Assembly (NCBI GenBank): GCA_017694885.1
Contig: JADIMH010000065.1
Location: 1-64,000 of the forward strand
Origin: Candidatus Cryptobacteroides faecipullorum
GTDB lineage: Bacteria; Bacteroidota; Bacteroidia; Bacteroidales; UBA932
DNA: 64,000 nt
Direction: 5' to 3'
Both the position numbers and the translations under genes were made by a program. This document shows positions 49,439-57,799 of this stretch, piece by piece; the stretch's first letter is position 1; each line of letters opens with the position of its first letter. The notes beneath the pieces were generated by a model. It did no database searches. It worked only from the letters and a program-made list of their open reading frames with translations, and had not been told where the DNA came from.

Positions 49439-52400
49439 TCATATTTTCTTGACATCTATGTATATAGGTGCATCTCCCCATTCGACTTCCTTGCCTGCCG
49501 GAGCGTCTCCGGTCTTCTGCAGCACTATATCTTTTGCCAGAGTCTGCGCAAGGATATAATCCTTGAATTCCTGCAGTGAATCCCCGATCTCGGAAAATTC
49601 CTCCCCCGATGCAGAGACAGAGACATTCACCCTGTCCGTAACATCGAATCCGCTGTCCTTTCTCAGGTTCTGTATCCTGTTTATAAGCTCTCTGGCCGTA
49701 CCTTCGCGCTTGAGGGTATCAGTTATGGTAACGTCAAGGGCCAGAGTAAGCGGACCGTCGGAAGCGACGAGCCAGCCAGGCATATCCTCGGAGGATATCT
49801 CGTAATCTCCCGGATACAGATATACATTGCCTGAAGGCAGGAGGAGCTCATAGCCGGCTTCTCCGCTGGCCTGTATCCTGGATATATCCTCCTGGGAAAG
49901 ACCGGCAAACGCAGCTGCTATCTCTTTCATCTGCTTGCCGTATTTCTTTCCGAGAGTCTTGAAATTAGGCTTTATCTTCTTGGTAATCAAGCCGGCCGTA
50001 TCGGAAATGAATTCGGCCTCCTTCACATTTACCTCTCCGAGAAGGAGCGGTTTCACCTTCTCCAGCTGCTCCTTTACGGTACTGTCGATGACAGGTATGA
50101 TCAGCTTTGAAAGAGGCTGGCGCACCTTTATATTGACCTTGCGTCTCAAGGCAAGCACCATAGACGACGCCCTCTGTGCAAGCTCCATCCTCTCTTCCAG
50201 ATTCTTGTCCACTACGGAAGCGTCATAAGCCGGCATGGGTTCATAATGCACTGACTCGGCCCCAGGCACCAGATCAAGATAAAGTCTCTCCATAAAGAAC
50301 GGAGCTATAGGGGCAGAAAGCAGTGCCACATCTACAAGGACTTCATACAGGGTCTGGTAGGCGGTAAGCTTATCGTGATCCATTTCACCTCCCCAGAATC
50401 GCTTGCGGTTCAGGCGGACATACCAGTTGCTCAGATGGTCGCAGACGAAATCCTGTATAAGGCGTCCGGCCGTGGTGATATCGTAATCTTCGTATGCGTC
50501 TTCGACGTTTTTCACGAGAGTATTCAGCAGGGATATTATCCACCTGTCGATCTCCGGACGTTCCGCAACCGGAACACTTTCATGCGAATCCGGAGCGAAT
50601 CCGTCCACATTGGCATAAAGGGCAAAGAACGAATATGTGTTGTACAGCGTACCGAAGAACTTCCTGCGTACTTCATCCACGCCAGCTTCATCGAACTTGA
50701 GGTTGTCCCATGGCTGGGAGTTCGTGAGCATGTACCATCTCAATGCATCCGGTCCGTATTTATCCAGAGCCTTGAAAGGATCGACTGCGTTCCCGAGCCT
50801 CTTGCTCATCTTGTTTCCGTCCTTATCGAGTACAAGGCCGTTGGAAATCACTCTCTTGAATGCACAGGTGCCGCTCACCATCGTATGAATGGCATGCAGG
50901 GTATAGAACCATCCTCTGGTCTGGTCCACTCCCTCCGCGATGAAGTCCGCGGTACAGCCGAACTTAGGGCTTCCGAGATTCCTCAACCCCTCCTGCGCAT
51001 AAGGCATGGAGCCGGAATCGAACCAGACATCGATAAGGTCCGCTTCCCTGACCATCTTTTTCCCGCTGTCGGAGACAAGATATATTCCGTCTACATACGG
51101 ACGGTGCAAGTCTATCCTGTCATAATTTTCCTTTGACATGTCTTCAGGATCGAATCCCTTTTCTTTCAAAGGATTAGAACACATCACACCGGCAGCGACC
51201 GATTTTTCGATCTCCGCGTAGAGTTCCTTCAGTGACCCTATGCACTTCTCTTCCCTGCCGTCTTCGGTCCTCCATATAGGCAGAGGAGTCCCCCAATAGC
51301 GGCTGCGGGAGAGGTTCCAGTCCTGAATATTCTCAAGCCATTTGCCGAAACGTCCCGTACCGGTAGATTCCGGTTTCCAGACAATCGTGCTGTTCAGCTC
51401 CATCATCTTTTCCCTTACCGCAGTGGTCCTGACGAACCATGAATTGAGAGGATAATAGAGCACCGGCTTGTCCGTCCTCCAGCAATGCGGATAAGTATGG
51501 ACATGTTTCTCTATCTTGAAGGCCTTTCCCTGCTGTTTGAGCATCACGCAAAGATCCACGTCAAGGGTCGGGGCATCAGGTCCGAGTGTATCGTCATAGG
51601 CATTCTTGACATATCTTCCCGCAAACTCGGCATATTCCGGCGCCACCCTTTCCGCCACATAGTCCGGATCCATATCCTCTATCCTGAAGAAGCGTCCTTT
51701 GCGGTCTACCTGGGCCTGACGGTCACCGTTGCGGTCTATCACCATCAGAGGAGGTACGCCGGTAGCCTTTGCCACCTTGTCATCGTCTGCACCGAACGTA
51801 GGCGCGATATGGACTATACCTGTCGTCCCTTCATCCGTGGTGACATAATCCCCCGGAATTACCCTGAACGCACCGGCGTCAGGTCTGAACCACGGGATCA
51901 GCTGATGATATGACACCCCTACCAGATCCGTTCCCTTGAATCTTCCGTCCAGCACCTTATAAGGCACAAGTCTGTCACCCGGTCTGTAATCCTCGATGGA
52001 CAGCCCCTTGGCCTTGGGGTTGAACACGGAATCGAGAAGAGCCTCGGCTATGATGTAGATTGCCTGGGAACCGGTGTACGGATTGAAGGAAAGCACTCTT
52101 ATATAATCGATACCGGGACCGACGCAGAGAGCCGTATTCGACGGCAGGGTCCACGGAGTCGTGGTCCACGCCAGGAAATATACAGGAAGAGTCTCGCATC
52201 CGAAAAGCATCTGGGACTTTTCATCCTTGATAACCTCGAACTGTACCACTGCCGTAGTGTCTTTCACATCACGGTAGCATCCCGGCTGGTTGAGTTCGTG
52301 CGAACTGAGTCCGGTTCCGGCTGCCGGAGAATATGGCTGTATGGAATATCCCTTGTACAGCAGTCCCTTGCCGTATATATCCTTAAGCAGGTACCACAGA

Positions 52401-52873
52401 GTCTCTATATACCTGTTGTCATATGTAATATACGGGTCGTCCATATCCACCCAATATCCGATACGCTCGGTCAGGTTCACCCATTCACGCGTATATTTCA
52501 TCACCTCCTTGCGGCAGGCCCTGTTGTAGTCCTCTACGCTTATGCCGGTACCTATGTCCTCTTTGGTTATGCCGAGCATCTTTTCTACGCCGAGCTCGAC
52601 AGGAAGGCCATGTGTATCCCACCCTGCACGCCTTTCTACACGATAGCCGCTCTGGGTCTTGTATCTGCAGACCGCATCCTTTATGGACCTCGCCATCACA
52701 TGGTGGATACCTGGCATTCCGTTGGCGGAAGGCGGACCTTCAAAGAAAACAAATTCAGGAGCTCCTTCCCTGACTTCCAGAGAACGCTCGAAGGCATGGT
52801 TCTTCTTCCACCTGTCAAGAACCTCGTTCCCGATCTTCACCAGGTCCAATCCCTTATACTCTTTAAATCCCAT
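49439..52873 (-). CDS. ileS: Isoleucyl-tRNA synthetase
   Basis: 1144 residues. The class I signatures are present as 'PPSANGMPGIHHVMARS' (HIGH-like, PGIHH) near residue 50 and K-M-S-K-R in 'DKDGNKMSKRLGNAVD'. The editing domain ('TTTPWTLPSNTALCVGPG') and the C-terminal anticodon-binding part are intact, and the length fits the larger Bacteroidota/eukaryotic-like IleRS. It charges tRNA-Ile with isoleucine and hydrolyses Val-tRNA. A hairpin lies in its 5' leader (52911-52951). Confidence 0.97.
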   Translation of the reverse strand: MGFKEYKGLDLVKIGNEVLDRWKKNHAFERSLEVREGAPEFVFFEGPPSANGMPGIHHVMARSIKDAVCRYKTQSGYRVERRAGWDTHGLPVELGVEKMLGITKEDIGTGISVEDYNRACRKEVMKYTREWVNLTERIGYWVDMDDPYITYDNRYIETLWYLLKDIYGKGLLYKGYSIQPYSPAAGTGLSSHELNQPGCYRDVKDTTAVVQFEVIKDEKSQMLFGCETLPVYFLAWTTTPWTLPSNTALCVGPGIDYIRVLSFNPYTGSQAIYIIAEALLDSVFNPKAKGLSIEDYRPGDRLVPYKVLDGRFKGTDLVGVSYHQLIPWFRPDAGAFRVIPGDYVTTDEGTTGIVHIAPTFGADDDKVAKATGVPPLMVIDRNGDRQAQVDRKGRFFRIEDMDPDYVAERVAPEYAEFAGRYVKNAYDDTLGPDAPTLDVDLCVMLKQQGKAFKIEKHVHTYPHCWRTDKPVLYYPLNSWFVRTTAVREKMMELNSTIVWKPESTGTGRFGKWLENIQDWNLSRSRYWGTPLPIWRTEDGREEKCIGSLKELYAEIEKSVAAGVMCSNPLKEKGFDPEDMSKENYDRIDLHRPYVDGIYLVSDSGKKMVREADLIDVWFDSGSMPYAQEGLRNLGSPKFGCTADFIAEGVDQTRGWFYTLHAIHTMVSGTCAFKRVISNGLVLDKDGNKMSKRLGNAVDPFKALDKYGPDALRWYMLTNSQPWDNLKFDEAGVDEVRRKFFGTLYNTYSFFALYANVDGFAPDSHESVPVAERPEIDRWIISLLNTLVKNVEDAYEDYDITTAGRLIQDFVCDHLSNWYVRLNRKRFWGGEMDHDKLTAYQTLYEVLVDVALLSAPIAPFFMERLYLDLVPGAESVHYEPMPAYDASVVDKNLEERMELAQRASSMVLALRRKVNIKVRQPLSKLIIPVIDSTVKEQLEKVKPLLLGEVNVKEAEFISDTAGLITKKIKPNFKTLGKKYGKQMKEIAAAFAGLSQEDISRIQASGEAGYELLLPSGNVYLYPGDYEISSEDMPGWLVASDGPLTLALDVTITDTLKREGTARELINRIQNLRKDSGFDVTDRVNVSVSASGEEFSEIGDSLQEFKDYILAQTLAKDIVLQKTGDAPAGKEVEWGDAPIYIDVKKI

Positions 52874-52910
52874 ATATGATAATTTTTTCTTCCGTTTACA
52901 ATCCGTACCG

Positions 52911-52951
52911 AGCCGGCTTTTGCAAAAATTTTCTATTTTTGCAGGCCGGCT
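52911..52951. other. Stem-loop in the ileS/cvpA divergent region
   Basis: AGCCGGC and TGCAAAAAT (52911-52929) face ATTTTTGCA and GCCGGCT (52935-52951) around a five-base loop, with a small internal bulge, so 16 pairs can form. It is 38 bases upstream of the ileS ATG on the minus strand and 52 bases before cvpA on the plus strand. A regulatory role for either gene is possible. No T-box signature was identified. Confidence 0.55.
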
Positions 52952-52974
52952 GCATCCCGGATTTTTTCAACTTG

Positions 52975-52982
52975 CAAATATA
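52975..52982 (-). promoter_or_regulatory. Putative -7 box for ileS
   Basis: Reverse-strand TATATTTG, 101 bases before the ileS ATG. If used, the leader would carry the stem-loop at 52911-52951. No ideal -33 TTG. Confidence 0.35.
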
Positions 52983-53002
52983 AGCATTAACTTTGAGAAA
53001 AA

Positions 53003-53497
53003 ATGAATATCCTTGACATAATAATCCTCGTATGTTTCATCCCGGCCATAATCGGAGGATTGAGAAAAGGACTTATCGCCCAAGTCGTTTCAATCATTTC
53101 CATCATTCTGGGAGTGTGGCTGGCCTTCAAGTTTTCATCTCTTGTAAGCGGTTGGATGGCAGGCTGGTTCGACGGAGCATCTCCGGCCATACTGAATATT
53201 ATCGCATTCGCCGTAATACTGATAGCCGTTATCTTCGGGCTGTTTGCCATAGGAAAGGTCATAGAAGCCAGCATCAAAATAATAATGCTCGGGTGGCTCA
53301 ACAGAATACTCGGACTGATATTCGCAATTCTGAAATGCGCTCTGATATTGGGACTCGTAATAATAATGTTCGACTCCATAAACGGAAACTTTCATGCCGT
53401 GCCGGAAAAGACCCTGTCGGAATCAATACTGTATCCCCCATTAAAGGATCTGGCCAACTGCATATTCCCTTACCTGAAAGACCTTCTTTTCAAATAA
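53003..53497 (+). CDS. CvpA-family membrane protein
   Basis: 164 residues with about four membrane helices, starting 'MNILDIIILVCFIPAIIGGLRKGLIAQVVSI', the CvpA pattern (D-x-x-I...G-x-x-x-G). CvpA of Escherichia coli is linked to colicin V production, but the general function is not known; envelope and deoxycholate resistance have been reported for some members. It precedes tsaB by 7 bases. A possible promoter box (TAACTTTG, 52988-52995) is only 7 bases from the ATG, so its use is doubtful. Confidence 0.85.
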   Translation: MNILDIIILVCFIPAIIGGLRKGLIAQVVSIISIILGVWLAFKFSSLVSGWMAGWFDGASPAILNIIAFAVILIAVIFGLFAIGKVIEASIKIIMLGWLNRILGLIFAILKCALILGLVIIMFDSINGNFHAVPEKTLSESILYPPLKDLANCIFPYLKDLLFK

Positions 53498-53504
53498 GAC
53501 AGAC

Positions 53505-54206
53505 ATGGATACCAACATAATACTTATCGAAACGTCTACCGAACTGTGCTCTACAGCCCTGGCGCACAACGGAAAACTGATCTCATACAAGGAAAGCTCT
53601 GTTCCCAGGGCACATGCTTCATTGACTGCAGTCTACGTAAAAGAAATGCTGGATGAATGCGGCATGACCCCTGACGACTGCTCTGCAGTATGCGTAAGCA
53701 TGGGCCCCGGTTCCTACACCGGACTGCGTGTTGGGGTATCAACGGCAAAAGGACTGTGCTTCGGAACAGGGAAACCGCTTCTGGCAGTAGGGACACTGGA
53801 CACATTGGTATGGCAGGCCAGGACGGAAGGACTGGTTCCGGACGGATGCAGGTATATAGTGCCGATGATCGATGCCAGACGGATGGAGGTCTATACAGCA
53901 ATATTCACGGGAGACTGCAGACAGACCGCGGAGACAAAGCCTCTCATTCTTGATGAAAACAGCTTCGGAAGCATCCTCGATGAAGGTCCTGTCCTTTTCA
54001 TAGGGGACGGAGCCGGCAAGGCATCTTCCATAATCAGACATCCGTCCGCCAGCTTTTGCCAGTGCTGTCCAAAGGCCTCGGCAATGCTTGTTCCGGCCAT
54101 GGAAGAATATAAAGAAAAACGGTTCAAAGATACAGCATACTTTGAACCGTTCTATCTGAAAGAATTCGTTGCGACCGTGAGCAAAAAATCGGTGCTCGGG
54201 AAATAA
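53505..54206 (+). CDS. tsaB: tRNA N6-threonylcarbamoyladenosine synthesis protein TsaB
   Basis: 233 residues. 'ILIETSTELCSTALAHNGKL' is the ASKHA N-terminal strand and phosphate loop, and 'VCVSMGPGSYTGLRVGVSTAKGLCFG' the conserved G-P-G-S-Y/F-T-G-L-R segment. TsaB partners TsaD and TsaE to make t6A37 in ANN-decoding tRNAs. It is not next to tsaD or tsaE here. Confidence 0.94.
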   Translation: MDTNIILIETSTELCSTALAHNGKLISYKESSVPRAHASLTAVYVKEMLDECGMTPDDCSAVCVSMGPGSYTGLRVGVSTAKGLCFGTGKPLLAVGTLDTLVWQARTEGLVPDGCRYIVPMIDARRMEVYTAIFTGDCRQTAETKPLILDENSFGSILDEGPVLFIGDGAGKASSIIRHPSASFCQCCPKASAMLVPAMEEYKEKRFKDTAYFEPFYLKEFVATVSKKSVLGK

Positions 54207-54220
54207 TTTCCCGGCGCATG

Positions 54221-55369
54221 TTACAGAAGACTGTCAAGCAGCTTTCTGAGCGATGCCTCGTCCGAGAACTGGCCGTCGACAAGTTCCCCGCCGGAGATTA
54301 TGAATGAAACCGGCAAAGCTCCAAGGTTATACAGAAGAATGGACGAGGAGTCGGTTCCAAGACCATCGCAAACATTTATCCACTCCAGCCCCTGGTCTTT
54401 GACCGTCCTTGCCCAGCCGGCCTTATCCGTATCCAGGGCTACCTGATAAATTTCAAGGCCCTTAGGATGGTATTTCTTATAAAGAGGTTTCAGAACATCC
54501 AGATTGAACATCTTCTGGGCCGGGTCTGAAGACGTCCAGAAGTGAAGAAGTATGACCTTGGCATTCACTCCGCTCAATCTGACTTTTTCGGCATTGACAT
54601 CAGGAAGATCGAGGTCAGGATAGGAAAGCTGAGGCGCATTCTGCAGTCTCAGGCTCAATGAAAGCAGGTCGGATCTCCTTTTCGCCTCATTTTTCAAGGC
54701 TTTTACATATTTCGAATCAGGATAGACAGTCTCCAGTGAATCGCAGATATTTTTGAAATGGATGGCATCCGTCTGCTGCGAGAATACAGGAAGGTCAGTA
54801 CCTATTGTCTGATACAGTACGGGCACTACGGTGAGCGAATGCGAATTTTCAAGGATATACCTGACCCTGCTCCTGTAATAGGATGTATATGCCTTTGCCG
54901 CCCTGATCCTCAAATCCGCAGCCGTGCCGGAAGATGCATCCAGGAAGGAAAGGCTGTCGATCATAGGCGTGAATTCTGCGGTAAAGTCCGCGAAATCCTT
55001 CTCTACACCGGCCAGCCTGATGCTTTCCTCCGACCCTTCTACCGTATAGTTTCCCGACGTATCGGCCGAAACCCTCACGTTGTCCCCACGCTCCAGAAGA
55101 AGGGAAGCGATTCTGGTATCGTTGTGGAAAAGATATACGAACTCCGGCTGTCCTTTTTCCAGATCCATTTTATAGGAGAAATCGCCGGAAGCATCGGTCG
55201 TGACAGTATCTACGACATTGTACTGGTTGATATCCAAGATCTTCACGATAACTTCACCATCATGAAGATCCTTTATGTTTCCCTTTATACCCGCCTTGCC
55301 GCCGCAAGAAGCCAACGACACGGCTGCAGTAAAGAAAGCCAGAATCCTTGATACTCTACAGTTTTTCAT
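54221..55369 (-). CDS. TlpA-like lipoprotein with inactive thioredoxin fold
   Basis: 382 residues with lipobox LASC (Cys near 22). The first half is a DUF4369-like beta domain ('IKGNIKDLHDGEVIVKILDIN'), the middle is helical, and the last 130 residues form a thioredoxin/TlpA fold ('VILLHFWTSSDPAQKMFNLDVLKPLYKKY'). The redox C-x-x-C is replaced by S-S-D-P, so it cannot do thiol exchange in the normal way. It probably binds a partner in the periplasm. It starts inside the hit stop region (14-base overlap), so it is translated with hit. Confidence 0.85.
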   Translation of the reverse strand: MKNCRVSRILAFFTAAVSLASCGGKAGIKGNIKDLHDGEVIVKILDINQYNVVDTVTTDASGDFSYKMDLEKGQPEFVYLFHNDTRIASLLLERGDNVRVSADTSGNYTVEGSEESIRLAGVEKDFADFTAEFTPMIDSLSFLDASSGTAADLRIRAAKAYTSYYRSRVRYILENSHSLTVVPVLYQTIGTDLPVFSQQTDAIHFKNICDSLETVYPDSKYVKALKNEAKRRSDLLSLSLRLQNAPQLSYPDLDLPDVNAEKVRLSGVNAKVILLHFWTSSDPAQKMFNLDVLKPLYKKYHPKGLEIYQVALDTDKAGWARTVKDQGLEWINVCDGLGTDSSSILLYNLGALPVSFIISGGELVDGQFSDEASLRKLLDSLL

Positions 55370-55760
55370 ACTCGGCAGCTATTTTAGACGCTATAGACTT
55401 GAACTCTTCCGGAGAAAGCTCCAGTTTTTTCTTCCTGAAATCCAGATCCGACTCGCTGTTCAGAGGTACCAGATGGATATGGGTATGGGGTACCTCCATG
55501 CCGAGCACTGCCACTCCGACCCTCTTGCATGGAATCGCCCTTTCTATCGCAAGGGCCACTTTCTTTGCAAAAGCGCAGAGTCCCATGTAAGTACCGTCAT
55601 CGAGACGGAAAATATAATCGTTCTCAACATTTCTGGGAATGACCAGAGTATGACCCTGAGCCAAAGGGTTTATATCGAGGAATGCGTAGAAATCCTCACT
55701 CTCGGCAACCTTGTAGGACGGGATCTCCCCCTTGGCAATTTTTGTGAATACAGTCGCCAT
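55356..55760 (-). CDS. HIT-family hydrolase
   Basis: 134 residues with the histidine triad 'VPHTHIHLVPL' (H-x-H-x-H) and the N-terminal 'YAFLDINPLAQGHTLVIPRN'. HIT proteins cleave nucleotidyl conjugates such as AMP-Lys or ApnA, with the middle His as nucleophile. It starts 5 bases after greA and overlaps the TlpA-like gene by 14 bases. Confidence 0.93.
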   Translation of the reverse strand: MATVFTKIAKGEIPSYKVAESEDFYAFLDINPLAQGHTLVIPRNVENDYIFRLDDGTYMGLCAFAKKVALAIERAIPCKRVGVAVLGMEVPHTHIHLVPLNSESDLDFRKKKLELSPEEFKSIASKIAAEYEKL

Positions 55761-55765
55761 GGTCC

Positions 55766-56233
55766 TTAAAGTGTTATATCCAGAATTTCAAACCTGATTA
55801 TGCCTGAAGGCACTTTCGCATCCACGATCTCGCCTTTGGAATGGCCCATCAGGGCACGGCCGATCGGAGTAGTAGCGGCGAGCTTTCCAGATGCGAAATC
55901 AGCCTCGCTCTCACCGACAAGGGTGAACTCTACTACCTGGTTGTTACTGAGGTTCTTGACTTTTACCTTGTTAAGCATCTGCACCTTATCGGTTCCTATC
56001 TGGGATTCGTCGATGACTCTGGCATTGGCCACCAGGTTCTGCAGTTTGGAAATCTTGAGTTCCAGCAGCCCCTGTGCCTCACGAGCCGCTTCATACTCTG
56101 CATTCTCGGACAGATCGCCCTTGTCCCTTGCTTCCGCAATTTGGGCAGAAATCACAGGCCTCTGTGCAATCGCTTCAGAAAGGTCCTTTTTCAGTTTGTC
56201 AAGACCTTCCTGGGTCATGTAATGTACTTCCAT
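55766..56233 (-). CDS. greA: Transcription elongation factor GreA
   Basis: 155 residues, normal length. An N-terminal coiled-coil ('MTQEGLDKLKKDLSEAIAQRP...ARDKGDLSENAEYEAAREAQG', with the tip D-L-S-E-N) reaches into the RNA polymerase secondary channel to trigger cleavage of stalled transcripts. The C-terminal FKBP-like domain ends 'GRALMGHSKGEIVDAKVPSGIIRFEILDI'. It is upstream of hit on the same strand. Confidence 0.96.
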   Translation of the reverse strand: MEVHYMTQEGLDKLKKDLSEAIAQRPVISAQIAEARDKGDLSENAEYEAAREAQGLLELKISKLQNLVANARVIDESQIGTDKVQMLNKVKVKNLSNNQVVEFTLVGESEADFASGKLAATTPIGRALMGHSKGEIVDAKVPSGIIRFEILDITL

Positions 56234-56310
56234 AATATTTCAATTTAATTTTCCGATGCAATAAACCGAAGCGTGTCTGCGGGATTCTTCTCCGGCATGA
56301 CATACTTTGG

Positions 56311-56318
56311 CAAAAATA
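56311..56318 (-). promoter_or_regulatory. Putative -7 box for greA
   Basis: Reverse-strand TATTTTTG, about 77 bases before the greA ATG and directly after the hairpin that ends the upstream gene. No ideal -33 TTG. Confidence 0.35.
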
Positions 56319-56321
56319 TAA

Positions 56322-56348
56322 TCGACCAAAAATCACATTTTTGGCCGA
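56322..56348 (-). terminator. Terminator downstream of the 152-residue gene
   Basis: CCAAAAAT (56326-56333) pairs perfectly with ATTTTTGG (56337-56344) around CAC, with the outer TCG/CGA adding to the stem. On the minus strand it follows the stop of the 152-residue gene by 51 bases and runs into a T-rich stretch. Confidence 0.65.
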
Positions 56349-56399
56349 CCTCTGTCTTTGCAAATATAGGAATTTATATTGTCGAAAACAAATAATGTA

Positions 56400-56858
56400 C
56401 TAAAACTTGGTCTTCATTATTTCAGAATAAAGGATAAGTTTCCTGGGATCGATTTCCAGACGGCTTTTCCTCTCGGGTTCATGACAGGCCGGTCCGGGTA
56501 CGGATTTTCCGGTCCTCTGCGCAATGATATCCTTTATGGACCTGTAACCGTCATCGAGAAGGTCCTCAGGCACCGAGGATACAGGGAAAGCGGCCTCGGA
56601 AGTCAGGGCCGCGGCGGAACGAACGTCCTTTTCAGGAGTTTCCGGAGCATGGACTACTGTCGGGAACGGTTCGTCAAGAATGCGACGGTCGGAAGGTTCC
56701 TGTCCCTTATCCACTTCCCCTTCGAGCTTTTCCCTGAAACCGCGGACCTTGCCGGCAGCACCTTGCTTCCCGGCCTGGATCAGGACCTTCTCTATTGCCT
56801 TGGCGATAACAGGAATAATGAATAACAATACAGTAAGTACAGTGATAATACCATCCAT
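56400..56858 (-). CDS. Unknown membrane-anchored protein
   Basis: 152 residues. One hydrophobic segment at about 3-20 (GIITVLTVLLFIIPVIAKAI) is a likely N-terminal anchor, and the rest is charged and low in structure until a conserved-looking end 'LEIDPRKLILYSEIMKTKF'. I recall similar short tails in Bacteroidota genes near ribF, but no function. It lies between ribF (56 bases) and greA (with a terminator in between). Confidence 0.6.
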   Translation of the reverse strand: MDGIITVLTVLLFIIPVIAKAIEKVLIQAGKQGAAGKVRGFREKLEGEVDKGQEPSDRRILDEPFPTVVHAPETPEKDVRSAAALTSEAAFPVSSVPEDLLDDGYRSIKDIIAQRTGKSVPGPACHEPERKSRLEIDPRKLILYSEIMKTKF

Positions 56859-56914
56859 GCCTTATCCGGTTTTTTCCAAATTTCAGAAATTTTTTCCAAT
56901 CTCCAATGAATATC

Positions 56915-57799
56915 TCAAAAATCAGACATAAGACAGAGCTGCCTGTCTTTCTGAAGCTGGTTCTTCAGGGCTTCCAATGAAGCGAACCTGATCTCCTCCC
57001 TTATCTTACGTATGAAAGTAACTTTCATGTCCAGGCCATAGATATCCTCGTCAAAGCCGAAAATGTTGGTTTCCACCGTGCATGCATTTCCCGCTCCTAC
57101 CGTCGGTCTGTTGCCGATATTGCACATTCCCTTCCATTCCTTTCCGAGCGTCTGCACTTTAACGGAATATACCCCGTTCCCGGGAATGAGTTTCAACGGT
57201 TCATACAGCTGCATGTTCGCCGTAGGGAATCCCATCGTCCTGCCTATCCTGTTGCCCGCTACGACAACACCGTAAAGAGAATAGTCATAGCCGAGCATGG
57301 CAGCGGCATCCGATACGTCTCCGGAAGAGATCAGAGCCCTGATCCTTGTAGAACTTACCGCCGTTCCGGGCATGCCCTCCACCATATCGGTCCTGATTAC
57401 ATCAAGACCGAGGCTTTCAGCGACGGAAGCCACCTCCTGCGGAGGAATAGAGTCGGATCCCATTCTGTTGTCGTATCCGAGAATGATTGCAGTACCGTTG
57501 AACTTTTCCTTGACATACTGCTTCAAATACTCTCCGGTGGTCAAGGATCCGAATTCCCTTGTGAAAGGTATCACCTCGACCCTGTCGACCCCGAGTTCTT
57601 CCAGCATCTTCTTTTTCTCATGAAGAGAAGACAGCAGCCTGAAAGTCCGGGCTTCAAGCTGAAGCACATTACGGGGATGAGGCCAGAATGTGATAACCAG
57701 GCTCTCCTCCCCGCGTGCTTTTGCAGCCTTTACCAGCTGCGATATTACAAGACGGTGCCCGAGATGGACACCGTCGAAAAATCCGGTCGCTACAACCAT
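56915..57799 (-). CDS. ribF: Bifunctional riboflavin kinase/FAD synthetase
   Basis: 294 residues. The N-terminal adenylyltransferase has 'VVATGFFDGVHLGHRLVI' (H-x-G-H) and 'STRIRALISSGDV'; the C-terminal kinase has 'NRIGRTMGFPTANM' (G-x-P-T-A-N). It turns riboflavin into FMN and FAD. The start at 57799 is placed because the family begins almost at this V-V-A-x-G-x-F-D-G; the gene overlaps the glycogen fusion stop by 10 bases, so it is at the end of that transcript. Confidence 0.95.
   Translation of the reverse strand: MVVATGFFDGVHLGHRLVISQLVKAAKARGEESLVITFWPHPRNVLQLEARTFRLLSSLHEKKKMLEELGVDRVEVIPFTREFGSLTTGEYLKQYVKEKFNGTAIILGYDNRMGSDSIPPQEVASVAESLGLDVIRTDMVEGMPGTAVSSTRIRALISSGDVSDAAAMLGYDYSLYGVVVAGNRIGRTMGFPTANMQLYEPLKLIPGNGVYSVKVQTLGKEWKGMCNIGNRPTVGAGNACTVETNIFGFDEDIYGLDMKVTFIRKIREEIRFASLEALKNQLQKDRQLCLMSDF

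Noticed and set aside
53003-53497. Colicin V production locus suggested by CvpA
   Set aside because: CvpA-family genes are common housekeeping neighbours, and no colicin gene is present.
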